DNA from: an uncultured delta proteobacterium
Lineage (GTDB): Bacteria; Desulfobacterota; Syntrophia; Syntrophales; UBA8958
Assembly (NCBI GenBank): GCA_903885795.1
Contig: CAISJV010000066.1
Coordinates: forward strand, 224,652 to 288,651
Direction of reading: 5' to 3'
Length of the DNA stretch: 64,000 nucleotides
In this document: positions 1 through 9,038 of the stretch, in pieces
How the letters are laid out: each line of letters starts with the position of its first letter
Numbering within the stretch: the stretch's first letter is position 1
Notes under the pieces: model-generated
What the model was told of the DNA's origin: nothing
Seen by the model: the letters and a program-made list of their open reading frames with translations, nothing else
Database searches by the model: none
Translations under genes and position numbers: made by a program

Positions 1-282
1 TCCCGTACGCAGACTGAAGCGCCGGATCTGGGACGGCGAAACATAGATGTCGTCGGGACTGGGCAGGTAGTTGTAATCCACCGCCCGGAGAAATCCGAAA
101 CCATCCGGGAGAATTTCCAGGACTCCGGAGCCGGAGATCAAACCGTTCTTCTCCGTTTGGGCCTGAAGAATGGAAAAAATCAGGTCCTGCCTTCTCATGC
201 CGCCGTAGCCGGCAACATTTAGGTCTTTGGCCAGATTGGCCAGTTCACTGATGGGAAGTCTTTTAATGTCTTCGATGTTCAT
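1..282 (-). CDS. rho: Transcription termination factor Rho, N-terminal part (cut by window edge)
   Basis: Only the first 94 codons lie in the window. The protein begins MNIEDIKRLPISELANLAKD, which matches the Rho N-terminal helical domain, and continues into the RNA-binding cold-shock fold (GSGVLEILPDGFGFLR, then DYNYLPSPDDIYVS). Rho is the hexameric RNA helicase that ends transcription at sites without intrinsic terminators. The ATPase domain is outside the window. The upstream gap to pgeF (about 270 bases) would carry its promoter and leader; I see no clear hairpin terminator or obvious promoter there. Identification rests on strong N-terminal similarity; the symbol is secure. Confidence 0.93.
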   Translation of the reverse strand, partial: MNIEDIKRLPISELANLAKDLNVAGYGGMRRQDLIFSILQAQTEKNGLISGSGVLEILPDGFGFLRAVDYNYLPSPDDIYVSPSQIRRFSLRTG

Positions 283-555
283 GTGTGGATATCCTAAATA
301 AAATCATTATATTGGCAGTCCCTGAAGGAGTCGCAACCGGGACTTGGTCAATAACCTTTGGCAGATTATGCGTTTCCCTCTGGACGTGACGAATAAGAAT
401 GTATCATGCAACGATAGATTATAAAGAAAAGTGGATTGCAAAAGGTCTGCTCATCTGAACGCCGGAAACTCTCCAAAACGGTAGGACCTGACCTGCGCCT
501 TTTGAAAGTGCCGGTATTTTTAGCCTATTGGAAATGTAATGTCAAGAATTTTTCT

Positions 556-1401
556 TCATGAAAGAATTTTGTCATTTATCATAATAAAATTAAGCATTCT
601 TCCCGTTATCCCTCCCTCTTTGCGGTGGGAGTAGAACCACTCGCTTGCGCAGGACGTACAGAGATTTGCATCATGAATGTTCTCCCCGGGAACCTCCAGC
701 TCTTGAAGCTGACAACGGTTAGCAAGGGCAAGGTTCAGCTTCCACTTTCCCATCTCTGTTCCTATGCCTATTCCCGTCCCCGTCCCTGAAAGGGGGACAA
801 AAATCTTATCTCTTGCCGGATGTGATTCCATCGCTTCATAAACCTTAGCATCCACTTCATAACAACAGGCCCCGATGGCGGGACCTATGGCCGCCTGGAC
901 GTCCTGAGGCCTTGTCCCGTACCGTTCGGAAAGCAGCCTTAGCACCTTTCCGGAGATGTTCAGGGACGAGCCCCGCCACCCGGCATGCACGGCGGCAACA
1001 ATTCGTTTTTCCGTATCAACCATCAATACGGGAACGCAGTCCGCCGTCTTCATACAGAGGGCCAGACCCGGCCGGTTCGTAATAATGGCGTCATAGCCCA
1101 GATCCTGCGGGTCAAAGGTTTGGGATTCGGCATCGTCAATGGTAAGAATTCGGTCCCCGTGGACCTGATGAACCTGAATAAAATTCCGTCTTGAGACACC
1201 GAAGGCGGCGGCAACCATGTCCCAGTTTTTGCTTATGTTTTCATCGGTGTCACCTTCTTTCAGGCTCGTGTTGAGGCTGGCAAACGCACCCTCGCTGACC
1301 CCGCCCCGGCGAGTACAGAAGGCATGAGTTAAAAAGGGATAGGGCCGCCAGGGAGGCACCGCAAAATACTCGATGCTGCCTTGCTTGACTAGTTCAATCA
1401 T
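556..1401 (-). CDS. pgeF: Peptidoglycan editing factor PgeF / YfiH-type multicopper-fold protein
   Basis: The protein belongs to the YfiH/DUF152 family. Known members remove wrongly incorporated amino acids from peptidoglycan precursors, and the family was earlier called polyphenol oxidase. Family motifs are the N-terminal FCTRRGGVSEGAF, HQVHGDRI, the metal-site segments TADCVPVLMVD and AVHAGWRGS, and CCYEVD near residue 190. A start at 1401 is preferred to the longer frame from 1425: a GAGGA ribosome site lies 6 bases before it, and the longer frame begins inside a repeat element. A glycine/threonine microrepeat (GTGTGIGIGT) sits in the loop after FVPLS and looks like a local expansion. It probably forms a unit with rluD upstream. 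Confidence 0.9.
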   Translation of the reverse strand: MIELVKQGSIEYFAVPPWRPYPFLTHAFCTRRGGVSEGAFASLNTSLKEGDTDENISKNWDMVAAAFGVSRRNFIQVHQVHGDRILTIDDAESQTFDPQDLGYDAIITNRPGLALCMKTADCVPVLMVDTEKRIVAAVHAGWRGSSLNISGKVLRLLSERYGTRPQDVQAAIGPAIGACCYEVDAKVYEAMESHPARDKIFVPLSGTGTGIGIGTEMGKWKLNLALANRCQLQELEVPGENIHDANLCTSCASEWFYSHRKEGGITGRMLNFIMINDKILS

Positions 1402-1420
1402 TATGTCCTCGCAAGAAGTC

Positions 1421-1519
1421 GTCATTTCCGCTCAGGCGGGAATCCAGACCATCGATAATCCGTTAAAAAACCTGGATTATGAACATTAATCTTCGATTTC
1501 CCGTTTTCACGGGTATGAC
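1421..1519. repeat. Intergenic palindromic repeat between rluD and pgeF
   Basis: About 100 bases bounded by GTCAT and ATGAC. Each end carries its own small hairpin: CCGCtcaggCGGG at the left and CCCGttttcaCGGG at the right. Internal AATCCAG and CTGGATT are also inverted copies. This resembles the GTCATTCCCGC...GGGAATCC class of interspersed repeats common in proteobacteria. Its left end overlaps the upstream in-frame start of pgeF. Confidence 0.55.
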
Positions 1520-1545
1520 AGAAAATAAATAGAGGTTGTCACTCA

Positions 1546-2517
1546 TTATGTCTCACGGAAACTGTTCAGAAATTTACAGAGATCGTCCATATCCTGGGGA
1601 AGGGGAGCCTCGAAAACCAACTTTTCCCCGGTGGCCGGATGAATAAAGGCAATCCGGTGGGCATGGAGGGCCTGCCGGGTCATTTCCTTGAAGCGGCGGC
1701 GGATGGACTGATCGGAAATATCCATGATTTTCTTGGAATTTCCATAAATCTTGTCCCCCATCACGGGATGCCCCAGGGCGGTCAGATGGACCCTGATCTG
1801 ATGGGTCCGCCCCGTTTCGATAGCAACGTCAAGCAGGGTAGCCATGCCATATCTTTCCCGGACCCGCCAGCGGGTGACGGCGCTTTTCCCTTGACGGCTC
1901 TTCGTAGACATCTTCTTTCGCTCGACGGGATGCCTCCCCACCGGCAGGTCTATAACTCCTTCATCATCCGTAACGTCCCCATAAACCAGGGCCAGGTAAT
2001 GCTTTTCCACCCGTCGGGCTTCGAAATGTTCCGCCAGAGTCCGATGAATCTCATCGGATTTGGCCACAATCATGAGTCCGGAGGTGTCTTTATCGAGGCG
2101 ATGGACAATGCCAGGCCGGAGAACCCCGCCGATTCCCGAGAGATCATGGCAGTGGTAAAGAAGGGCATTGACGAGGGTGCCCTGACGATTGCCCGCCCCG
2201 GGATGAACCACCAGTCCGGGCTGTTTGTCGATCACCAGGAGGAACGCATCCTCATAAACCACTTTTAAAGGTATATTTTCCGGCAAAACACCGCTGTCTG
2301 CCGGTTCGGGAAGTTGCAGCAGCACCTCGTCCCCCGGTTTCAGCCGGGAAGAGGCCTTTGGGGTCTTATTGTTGAGAAGGACATGTCCTGCCGCCACTAT
2401 CCTCGGCATCTGGGAACGAGATAGGGAAACCTGCCTGTGGGACAGAAAGATATCGAGGCGCAGTCCCGTCTCATCCTCCTCAACTATGAAGCATTGTGTA
2501 TCGGCAGATTCTCTCAT
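1546..2517 (-). CDS. rluD: Ribosomal large-subunit pseudouridine synthase, RluD family
   Basis: 323 residues, close to E. coli RluD in length. An N-terminal S4 RNA-binding domain spans roughly residues 18-75 (LDIFLSHRQVSLSRSQMPRI). The RsuA/RluA catalytic domain follows, with the HRLDKDTSGLM motif; Asp142 is the expected catalytic residue. Later family segments are TGRTHQIRVHLTALGHPVMGD and LHAHRIAF. Family members convert uridines in the helix 69 region of 23S rRNA to pseudouridine. Assignment as RluD rather than RluC or a paralogue rests on the S4 domain, length and the common rluD-pgeF gene pairing. Confidence 0.9.
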   Translation of the reverse strand: MRESADTQCFIVEEDETGLRLDIFLSHRQVSLSRSQMPRIVAAGHVLLNNKTPKASSRLKPGDEVLLQLPEPADSGVLPENIPLKVVYEDAFLLVIDKQPGLVVHPGAGNRQGTLVNALLYHCHDLSGIGGVLRPGIVHRLDKDTSGLMIVAKSDEIHRTLAEHFEARRVEKHYLALVYGDVTDDEGVIDLPVGRHPVERKKMSTKSRQGKSAVTRWRVRERYGMATLLDVAIETGRTHQIRVHLTALGHPVMGDKIYGNSKKIMDISDQSIRRRFKEMTRQALHAHRIAFIHPATGEKLVFEAPLPQDMDDLCKFLNSFRET

Positions 2518-2561
2518 CTAAAAATGCGGCCTCATCTTCTTGTTTTCACTGAACTATATTT

Positions 2562-2602
2562 CCCCTCCCCTTCAAGGGGAGGGTTAGGGTGGGGATGGGG
2601 TT
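2562..2602. repeat. GC-rich palindromic repeat downstream of selA
   Basis: A perfect inverted repeat (CCCTCCCCTT, one base, AAGGGGAGGG) is followed by GTTAGGGTGGGG. A related CTCTCCC-tgg-GGGAGAG hairpin lies at 2634-2650 inside the 3' end of selA. Together they look like units of a CCCTCCCC...GGGTTAGGGTGGGG interspersed repeat family. They could also act as a transcription terminator for selA, though no strong T-run follows on the minus strand. Confidence 0.5.
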
Positions 2603-2628
2603 ATAATTTCATAATTGTCACTTAAACC

Positions 2629-4083
2629 TCACTCTCTCCCTGGGGGAGAGGGGATTTCAGGACTTTTTTCGCCAGCGGTTGCCGTCTTCAAACCTTCTAA
2701 AATAAACTTGAATTCCTCCTCTTCCACGGTGCGCATATCCAGGAGGACATCTGCGGCCGCGATCCGGGCAATGATGGGGATCTCCAGACGTCTCAGCTTC
2801 TCCTCCAGACGAACGGCAGACATGAGTAGCGGCGTCATGACCACAAGCATCGTGGGAATCTCCTGACCCGGCAGGGAACCGCCCCCCGCCGCCGACATTC
2901 CTTCTTTCAAAAAGAAGCGCATCCCTTCAAGATCGGCCCTCTTCAGTTTCCGGAGCAGTTTTTTCGCCCGGGCGGCAACCCTCTCCAGAGACTCTGTCAG
3001 GGCCTTGAGAACCCGCAAATCCTTTCTGGCCCGCTCCGGATTCAAGTAATGAATCATCGTCGCCTCCAACGCTGCCAGGGTGAGCTTGTCGATACGCAGG
3101 GCGCGGTTGAGGGGGTTTTTCCTGATCTTTTCCAGAATTGTCCCTTTGCCGATAATGATCCCGGCCTGGGGACCGCCGAGGAGCTTGTCGCCACTGAACG
3201 TCGCCACATCCACTCCGGCGGCGACAACATCTTCCACTGTCGGTTCCCGTTGCAGGTTGTGCAGGCCCAGGTCGATCATGCACCCGCTTCCCAAATCGTT
3301 CATCACCAGGATGCCGTGCTCACGACCCAGGGCCACCAGGGCTTTGAGATCCACTTCTTCCGTAAAACCGATGATCCGGAAATTGCTCGTATGAACCTTC
3401 ATCAACAGACGGGTATCGGCGTTGATTGCCAGTTGATAATCCTTCAGGCGCGTCCGGTTTGTCGCCCCCACCTCGCGCAGGCGGGCGCCGCTTCTTTCCA
3501 TTACCTCGGGGATGCGGAATTCCCCGCCGATTTCAATCAGTTCTCCCCGGGATACAATAGCCTCGCCCCCCTGGGCCAGGGTATTTAGGACCAGCAGAAC
3601 GGCAGCGGCGTTGTTGTTTACCACCAGGGCGTCTTCCGCCCCGGTCAGACGACAGATGATATCCCGCACATGATCGTAGCGAAGTCCCCGCTCGCCTTTT
3701 TCCAGGTCGAATTCAAGATTGGAATAACCACGGCTGACCTCAATGATTCGGTCCAGGGCGGAGGCGGCAAGGGGAGCCCGACCCAGATTGGTATGGAGGA
3801 TAACCCCGGTTGCGTTAATCACCTGTCGGAGCCGATAGGTATGCAAGCCCTCGATACTAAGAATAATTTCTTCAGCAAGCCCCGCCGAGGAAGGGGGAGG
3901 AAATCCCCGTTCTCCCTCTTTCCAGGACATGATTTTTTGACGCCACCTCTCGACCGTTGACCGGCAAGTCTCCCTCACCAGTGGTCTGGGTGCCCTGTCG
4001 AGCAACCCCTTCTTCTCCAGATCGAGGAGGAGTTCGTCTATCTTGGGCAACTGCTTCAACCATTCCCTTTTCCGGTCATCCAT
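2629..4083 (-). CDS. selA: L-seryl-tRNA(Sec) selenium transferase
   Basis: SelA is a PLP enzyme that converts seryl-tRNA(Sec) to selenocysteinyl-tRNA(Sec) using selenophosphate. The 484-residue protein has the SelA N-terminal segment, then VINATGVILHTNLGRAPL and LEFDLEKGERGLR. The PLP lysine lies in TFSGDKLLGGPQAG (Lys300). Length is normal for the family apart from the last residues: the tail PEIPSPPGRE is encoded by a repeat unit that also supplies the stop codon. The partner gene selB lies far away at 60850-62763. No tRNA(Sec) gene was recognised nearby. The gene starts 26 bases after the radical SAM gene stop, so the two are probably cotranscribed. Confidence 0.95.
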   Translation of the reverse strand: MDDRKREWLKQLPKIDELLLDLEKKGLLDRAPRPLVRETCRSTVERWRQKIMSWKEGERGFPPPSSAGLAEEIILSIEGLHTYRLRQVINATGVILHTNLGRAPLAASALDRIIEVSRGYSNLEFDLEKGERGLRYDHVRDIICRLTGAEDALVVNNNAAAVLLVLNTLAQGGEAIVSRGELIEIGGEFRIPEVMERSGARLREVGATNRTRLKDYQLAINADTRLLMKVHTSNFRIIGFTEEVDLKALVALGREHGILVMNDLGSGCMIDLGLHNLQREPTVEDVVAAGVDVATFSGDKLLGGPQAGIIIGKGTILEKIRKNPLNRALRIDKLTLAALEATMIHYLNPERARKDLRVLKALTESLERVAARAKKLLRKLKRADLEGMRFFLKEGMSAAGGGSLPGQEIPTMLVVMTPLLMSAVRLEEKLRRLEIPIIARIAAADVLLDMRTVEEEEFKFILEGLKTATAGEKSPEIPSPPGRE

Positions 4084-4109
4084 AGCTTTCTCCTGTCGAG
4101 GCCTTTATC

Positions 4110-5369
4110 TCAGCCCGGAGGCTGCTCCCTGCAAAAATCACGGAAATTATTTACGGAAGTGAAAAATTCCCGCATCATGATGACCCAGCTATAGCACCCC
4201 TTGTCGGTCAGGGTCAATCGGCCCTTATCGTAGCGGAGACGTCCCGCCAGAATAAAGGACAAAATCTCAAACCAGAGATAAGACCATGGATTAACTCCAT
4301 ATTTATCACGGAAGGTCTTCATTTCGAGACGGGTTCCAAAAAGTTTCATCAAGAAATCGTATCGCATCTGATCTTTCCGGGTGAAAACCCGGTCCGCCAT
4401 CAGGGGCGCCTCCCCGCGATCTATTTTCTGAATGTATTCCGGGACATTGAAGGTATTGGCATAGCAGACGCCGTTCAGGAAACCGATGGAACCGCTCCCC
4501 AGGCCGGCATATTCGTCATAATCCACAATATACTCGTCAATCATGCTGGCCTTCCGGGAAAAGCACCAGGCCGAGGAAAACCGGTAGGTCGGCAGGAGCC
4601 GCCGGAGGATATGGGCGTAGAAGCGCTCTTCCCTGCCAAAATCGACCTTCCCCAGGGTTTTCACAACCTGCTGACGGGTCGAGTCCGATACCATCAAGGG
4701 ATAATAGGTCACCTGATCGACGCCGATCTTTAACAGGGTTTCCAGATCCTGATTGAGGATATCGGGCGTCTGGGAGGGGAAATTGAACATCATGTCGGCA
4801 TTGAGGGTATCAAAACGCCCGCCGATGGCGGCAAGACGTGCCGCAATATCCTCCCCTGTACCGTATTTATCCAGGCGGTCCATGTCCCTGAGCAGACCGT
4901 TATCGAAACTCTGGACCCCCACGGAGAGACGATTGACGCCGGCCTCCGTAAGTATCCTGAGCCGGTCTTCCGTCAAATGGTTGGGATTCGTTTCCACCGA
5001 TATTTCCCGGATGGAAAAACACTCTTTCGCAACCTGGAGGGTATCGGCCAATTCCTCGATCATGACCGTCGGGGTGCCACCGCCGACATAAATGCCGCCA
5101 AAATCATAACCCCGCTCACGGTAGAGCCGAATTTCCTTCCTCAGGGCCTGGAAATAGCTTCTGCACACGGATTCATCGAAGAGAAACCGGTTAAAGGAGC
5201 AATAGGGGCAGAGCTTTTCACAGAAGGGCACATGTAGGTATAACAAGCGCGGTGTTTGTTTGGGGGCAAAAGGAAGGACGGGGGAGTTGCCTTCCTCGAA
5301 ACGCATGGCCCGGGAAAACTCCCGGCGGACAACGGTGGTAATGGTTTGATTGATCAATCTCTGAAGCAT
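4110..5369 (-). CDS. HemN/HemW-like radical SAM protein (coproporphyrinogen III oxidase family)
   Basis: 419 residues. The radical SAM cluster motif is HVPFCEKLCPYCSF (CxxxCxxC). It is followed by GGIYVGGGTPTVM and SVETNPNHLT, the strand and SAM-binding segments of the HemN group, and by SVGVQSFDNGLLRDMDR. The C-terminal part has the HemN-type winged region (DQMRYDFLMKLFGTRL). Family roles include oxygen-independent coproporphyrinogen decarboxylation (HemN), heme insertion (HemW) and anaerobic heme degradation (HutW/ChuW). The sequence alone does not choose between them. The aromatic residue after the cysteine motif and the length leave all three open. It lies upstream of selA with 26 bases between them. 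Confidence 0.8.
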   Translation of the reverse strand: MLQRLINQTITTVVRREFSRAMRFEEGNSPVLPFAPKQTPRLLYLHVPFCEKLCPYCSFNRFLFDESVCRSYFQALRKEIRLYRERGYDFGGIYVGGGTPTVMIEELADTLQVAKECFSIREISVETNPNHLTEDRLRILTEAGVNRLSVGVQSFDNGLLRDMDRLDKYGTGEDIAARLAAIGGRFDTLNADMMFNFPSQTPDILNQDLETLLKIGVDQVTYYPLMVSDSTRQQVVKTLGKVDFGREERFYAHILRRLLPTYRFSSAWCFSRKASMIDEYIVDYDEYAGLGSGSIGFLNGVCYANTFNVPEYIQKIDRGEAPLMADRVFTRKDQMRYDFLMKLFGTRLEMKTFRDKYGVNPWSYLWFEILSFILAGRLRYDKGRLTLTDKGCYSWVIMMREFFTSVNNFRDFCREQPPG

Positions 5370-5427
5370 ATCGATTCCCCTATCAAATCATCGGAATATA
5401 TTCAAGATTATTTGGCACCGCTGCATC

Positions 5428-5456
5428 TTGCAATAATCCCTTCCCGGTGTTATAGG
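5428..5456 (+). promoter_or_regulatory. Candidate sigma70 promoter for def-glnS
   Basis: TTGCAA (5428-5433) and TATAGG (5451-5456) are separated by 17 bases. A transcript would start near 5463, about 35 bases before def. The site lies between the divergent radical SAM gene and def. Confidence 0.45.
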
Positions 5457-5497
5457 GGCAGCGAAACATTCATACTAAACGAGGTATAAGTACGGCA

Positions 5498-6073
5498 ATG
5501 AAAAAAGTCCTGGCCCTGTGGTCCAATGATCAGATCAATGAAGAAGAATCTCGCATTTTAAGAGAGACATGCGCGGATCTCCCCATTCCCCTGGACGCGG
5601 AAGCAAAGAAGTCCGTCCGGGACCTTGTTGAGGCCTTTCTCGAAAGGAATGACGCCTCGGGACTCGCGGCCCCTCAAATCGGCATCTCCAAGAATATCAT
5701 CATCTTCCGCAATCGGGGATTTTCCAAGGACGGGGCTTCCGATGACACCTGGACCAAGAAAGACGTCGAGGTCCTCATCAACCCCAGAATTACCCAGAAC
5801 CGGGGCGATCAGATCGTCCTTGCGGAAGGTTGCCTTTCCTGCCCCGACATCAAGGTGGAAATTGCCCGCTATCCGGAGATCAAGGTGCGAGGATTCGATG
5901 TCCACGGCCATAAAATCGGCAAGCGTTATCTCGATTTTGTGGCCCGCATCGTTCAACACGAAATGGACCACCTGGAAGGCAAGCTTATTGTCGATTATGA
6001 CGAGGGGTCCTTTTTCGTGCCCAAAAAGAAACGCAATTTCTTCGAGACGTTGTTTCAGAAACAATCCGGCTGA
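5498..6073 (+). CDS. def: Peptide deformylase
   Basis: The enzyme removes the N-formyl group from nascent proteins. All three family motifs are visible: GLAAPQIGI, EGCLSCP (metal-binding Cys) and QHEMDHLEG (the HExxH metal site with catalytic Glu). At 191 residues it is slightly longer than the E. coli enzyme, with an extra C-terminal tail (VPKKKRNFFETLFQKQSG). Its second conserved Cys in CLSCP is shared with several anaerobe deformylases. It is 64 bases upstream of glnS on the same strand. Confidence 0.95.
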   Translation: MKKVLALWSNDQINEEESRILRETCADLPIPLDAEAKKSVRDLVEAFLERNDASGLAAPQIGISKNIIIFRNRGFSKDGASDDTWTKKDVEVLINPRITQNRGDQIVLAEGCLSCPDIKVEIARYPEIKVRGFDVHGHKIGKRYLDFVARIVQHEMDHLEGKLIVDYDEGSFFVPKKKRNFFETLFQKQSG

Positions 6074-6137
6074 ATACACAGCCCGCCTTTCCAGGAACGG
6101 CCTATCCAGGAGAAATATTAGGAAGGAGCATTAATCC

Positions 6138-7823
6138 ATGACGCAACCAGACAACCCGACCCCGACAGATTTTATCCGTGATTTCATCGAAGACGACCTC
6201 AAAACAAATAAAAATGACGGCATCGTCGCCGTCCGCTTCCCCCCGGAACCGAACGGCTATATCCATATCGGACACGCCAAGTCGGTATGCCTGAATTTCG
6301 GCATTGCCGCCCAGTATGGAGGAACCTGCAATCTCCGGATGGACGACACGGACCCGGCCGGCGAGTCCCTCGAATATGTCGATTCCATCATCCATGATAT
6401 CCACTGGCTGGGGTTCGACTGGCAGGAGCGCCTGTTTTTTGCTTCCGACTATTTTGAGCAATTGTACCAGTTTGCCGTTGCCCTCATCAAGGCAGGCAAG
6501 GCTTATGTATGCAGCCTGAACGCCGAGGAGACAAGGGAACACCGGGGCAGCTTCACCGAACCGGGCATCGATAGCCCTTATCGTAACCGTTCCGTAGAGG
6601 AGAATCTTGACCTTTTTGCCCGGATGCGGGCTGGCGAATTCCCCGATGGGGCCTATGTCCTCAGGGCCAAAATCGACATGGCCGCCGCCAATATCGTGAT
6701 GCGGGACCCAATCATGTACCGCGTCAAACGGGAACCTCACTTCCGGACCGGAACCGACTGGGTCATCTATCCCATGTACGATTTCGCCCACTGCCTGTCC
6801 GACGCCCTGGAGGGAATCACCTATTCCATCTGCACCCTGGAATTCGAGAATAACCGTCCCTTGTACGACTGGTTTGTGGAACAACTGATTCCCGGACGCC
6901 GTCCCCGACAGATCGAATTTGCCCGCCTCAATGTCAGCTACACGGTTTTGAGCAAGCGAAGGCTCATTGAGTTGGTGGAAAAGAAATACGTTTCCGGCTG
7001 GGATGATCCCCGGATGCCAACGGTGGCCGGTATGAGACGGCGGGGCTACACACCGGAGGCGATCAGGAAATTTGCCGCCGCCATCGGGGTGGCCAAGAAT
7101 GACAACCTCGTGGACGTCGCCCTCCTTGAACACTGCGTCCGCGAAGACCTGAACGAGCGGGCGCCCCGGGCGATGGCCGTCTTGCGGCCCCTCCGGGTGA
7201 TCATCGACAACTACCCGGAAAATCAGGTCGAAGAGTTTGAATGCCCCAACCATCCGCAAAACCCGGAAATGGGCACCCGGAAGGTTCTCTTCTCCCGGGT
7301 CCTCTATATCGAACAAGATGATTTCCTCGAGGATCCACCCAAAAAATATCACCGCCTCGGTCCCGGGCGGGAGGTCCGCCTCCGGAATGCCTACGTCATC
7401 CGCTATGAGAACATGGTGAAAAACAAGCAGACGGGGCAAACCGAGGAACTTCATTGCACCTACGACCCGGAGACCCGCAACGCCCCCCCGGCGGACGGAC
7501 GGAAGATTCCCGGGGTCATCCACTGGGTAGCGGCGGATCACGCCATTCCCGCCGAAGTGCGTCTGTACGACCGCCTCTTCCGGGTTCCCGAACCGAAAGA
7601 TGAAAACTACACCGCAGATTTGAACCCCGACTCCCTGGCAACCCTTGCCGACTGCTATGTAGAGGCAAGCCTGAAAGATGCAGTCCAAGGAGCAGGCTAT
7701 CAGTTTGAGCGGCTGGGTTATTTCTGCGCAGATTTGAAGGATTCCCAACCTGGGAAACCCATCTTCAACCGGATCGTCCCCTTGCGGGATTCATGGGCCA
7801 AGATCACCGGCAGCCCTCATTGA
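6138..7823 (+). CDS. glnS: Glutaminyl-tRNA synthetase
   Basis: Class I synthetase that charges tRNA(Gln). The HIGH-type motif is [15 protein letters not shown], the KMSKS-type motif is VLSKRRL, and [15 protein letters not shown] is the expected connector. The C-terminal anticodon-binding beta-barrels are complete. It is 561 residues, matching the bacterial family, with a strong AGGAAGGAG ribosome site. The last 372 bases (7442-7813) are duplicated at 8575-8945, on the far side of a toxin-antitoxin pair. The final residues therefore differ between the copies (ITGSPH here, IAGSGK in the remnant). The 3' end of the working gene may have been replaced by incoming DNA. Confidence 0.96.
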   Translation: MTQPDNPTPTDFIRDFIEDDLKTNKNDGIVAVRFPPEPNGYIHIGHAKSVCLNFGIAAQYGGTCNLRMDDTDPAGESLEYVDSIIHDIHWLGFDWQERLFFASDYFEQLYQFAVALIKAGKAYVCSLNAEETREHRGSFTEPGIDSPYRNRSVEENLDLFARMRAGEFPDGAYVLRAKIDMAAANIVMRDPIMYRVKREPHFRTGTDWVIYPMYDFAHCLSDALEGITYSICTLEFENNRPLYDWFVEQLIPGRRPRQIEFARLNVSYTVLSKRRLIELVEKKYVSGWDDPRMPTVAGMRRRGYTPEAIRKFAAAIGVAKNDNLVDVALLEHCVREDLNERAPRAMAVLRPLRVIIDNYPENQVEEFECPNHPQNPEMGTRKVLFSRVLYIEQDDFLEDPPKKYHRLGPGREVRLRNAYVIRYENMVKNKQTGQTEELHCTYDPETRNAPPADGRKIPGVIHWVAADHAIPAEVRLYDRLFRVPEPKDENYTADLNPDSLATLADCYVEASLKDAVQGAGYQFERLGYFCADLKDSQPGKPIFNRIVPLRDSWAKITGSPH

Positions 7824-7874
7824 TAATCATGAATGGGGTGTCTGCGCGGCAGCGCCTTTATGGAGGGGAGGATG

Positions 7875-8147
7875 TCACTTCTTGAAAAGGTCGCTGTGTG
7901 TGCCGGTACGTTCCAGGCGGAGCGAATCCTGATCTGTTGTGTAAATGAGTACCCAGTCGGCCTCAATATGGCAGTCACGCGACAAATGCCACGGTCCTAT
8001 TAGTGGATGATCTCTATGATTAGCTGGGAGAGGGGCGCCCTCGGCCAGAAGCTTGACAATCTCCTGCAACTTTTCCAAGCCCTTCCCTCGTTTCTGCATG
8101 CGGCTGACATCACGGGAGAATTGCCTGGTCTGCGAGACTTTCTTCAT
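7875..8147 (-). CDS. yafQ: YafQ-type mRNA interferase toxin (RelE superfamily)
   Basis: A 90-residue RelE/YafQ-fold toxin. The family C-terminal half is clear: LIGPWHLSRDCHIEADWVLIYTT, then RTGTHSDLF. It carries the histidines, Asp and terminal Phe that YafQ toxins use for ribosome-dependent mRNA cleavage. The start overlaps the antitoxin stop by 4 bases, the usual coupled TA layout. The pair lies directly after glnS on the opposite strand, inside a duplication of the glnS 3' end, which points to acquisition. Confidence 0.88.
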   Translation of the reverse strand: MKKVSQTRQFSRDVSRMQKRGKGLEKLQEIVKLLAEGAPLPANHRDHPLIGPWHLSRDCHIEADWVLIYTTDQDSLRLERTGTHSDLFKK

Positions 8148-8401
8148 TTTTTCCAGCTATTGAACATTCCCTCTATCGACTCAAATTCCTGAATATCCTC
8201 ACCACGTCGGCTCTTCTCCAGGGTCGAGGCCGTAAGCTTGTTCGGAATCGTAATCGGGAAAGGCAACCCGCCACGGAGCGATATTTGCCTGTAGAAGATG
8301 CGAATGGCCTCCGTGGGAGTAAGGCCAAGGCTCCGAAGAATCTCTTCCGCCTTCTCCTTTGTCTGTGGTTCAATGCGGGCATGGACGGCTGAAGTTTTCA
8401 T
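8144..8401 (-). CDS. dinJ: RelB/DinJ-family antitoxin
   Basis: The protein begins MKTSAVHARIEPQTKEKAEEILRSLG..., a ribbon-helix-helix N-terminus, followed by LTPTEAIRIFYRQISLRGGLPFPI, which is characteristic of DinJ/RelB antitoxins. It should bind and neutralise the adjacent YafQ-like toxin and repress the pair's promoter. The start at 8401 matches the family N-terminus; the frame is open to 8428 (MLQMWDKKP...). Neither start has a strong ribosome site. The open region upstream (8402-8574) contains T-rich sequence and no recognisable gene. Confidence 0.82.
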   Translation of the reverse strand: MKTSAVHARIEPQTKEKAEEILRSLGLTPTEAIRIFYRQISLRGGLPFPITIPNKLTASTLEKSRRGEDIQEFESIEGMFNSWKK

Positions 8402-8574
8402 GGGTTTTTTGTCCCACATCTGCAACACAAATGCAACCCGTTTTTCTCGTTGCTGTTTTCTTTTTTACTCCCAACAACCGAGCCTGGGCTTGAAGACGCA
8501 TCAGATGATAAAATCCAGGTAATTCTTCCGGTCGATGACCTCTCAGGTTCCTTCCGGATAGGTGGCGTTCCCTT

Positions 8575-8954
8575 CGAGGAAATTCATTGCACCTATGACC
8601 CGGAGACCAGGAACGCCCCGGCGGACGGACGGAAGATTCCCGTGGTCATTACACTGGGTAGCGGCGGATCACGCCGTTCCTGCCGAAGTGCGGCTGTACG
8701 ACCGCCTTTCCCGGGTTCCCGAACCGAAAGATGAAAACTACACCGCAGATTTGAACCCCGACTCCCTGGCAACCCTTGCCGGCTGCTATGTAGAGGCAAG
8801 CCTGAAAGATGCAGTCCAAGGAGCAGGCTATCAGTTTGAGCGGCTGGGTTATTTCTGTGCAGATTTGAAGGATTCCCTGCCCGGGAAACCCGTCTTCAAT
8901 CGGATCGTCCCCTTGCGGGATTCATGGGCCAAGATCGCCGGCAGCGGAAAGTAG
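8575..8954 (+). pseudogene. Duplicated, frameshifted 3' end of glnS
   Basis: The segment 8575-8945 matches glnS 7442-7813 at roughly 95% by eye. A run of seven C is shortened to four, and one extra base in GGTCATTACACTGG shifts the frame, so the reading splits over two frames. After the shift it reads [18 protein letters not shown] and [17 protein letters not shown], then a stop. There is no start, no catalytic domain and no ribosome site, so it is a remnant. It is probably the ancestral glnS tail displaced when the YafQ/DinJ pair arrived. Confidence 0.88.
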
Positions 8955-8977
8955 GGACAATCGCTTCATTTCAATTC

Positions 8978-9037
8978 GCCTTCAACCTTCTCGAATAGAC
9001 GATCACCCGCTCGACGGGTGTCTTGGCATTGTTAGGC
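8978..9037 (-). other. Degenerate integron attC-like recombination site
   Basis: Read on the minus strand, it begins with R''-type core GCCTAAC (9031-9037) and ends 60 bases later with GTTGAAGGC, one mismatch from the R' core GTTRRRY. The outer arms pair (GCCT with AGGC, AAC with GTT, two extra bases), and a central stem CACCCG-tcgag-CGGGTG lies between. It starts two bases after the stop of the gene at 9039-9443, the usual place for attC in a cassette. It is weaker than the site at 9878-9935. Confidence 0.45.
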
Positions 9038-9038
9038 C

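Noticed and set aside
5411..5432. TGGCAC...TTGCA sigma54-like promoter before def
   Set aside because: The GG to GC distance is 14 bases instead of 10.
6102..7748. 548-codon minus-strand frame opposite glnS
   Set aside because: It mirrors glnS codon by codon and has no family match; glnS is certain. It is a shadow frame caused by GC-rich third positions.
8450..8734. Separate small gene before the glnS remnant
   Set aside because: The frame runs into the duplicated glnS segment and breaks at the indel; it is part of the remnant.
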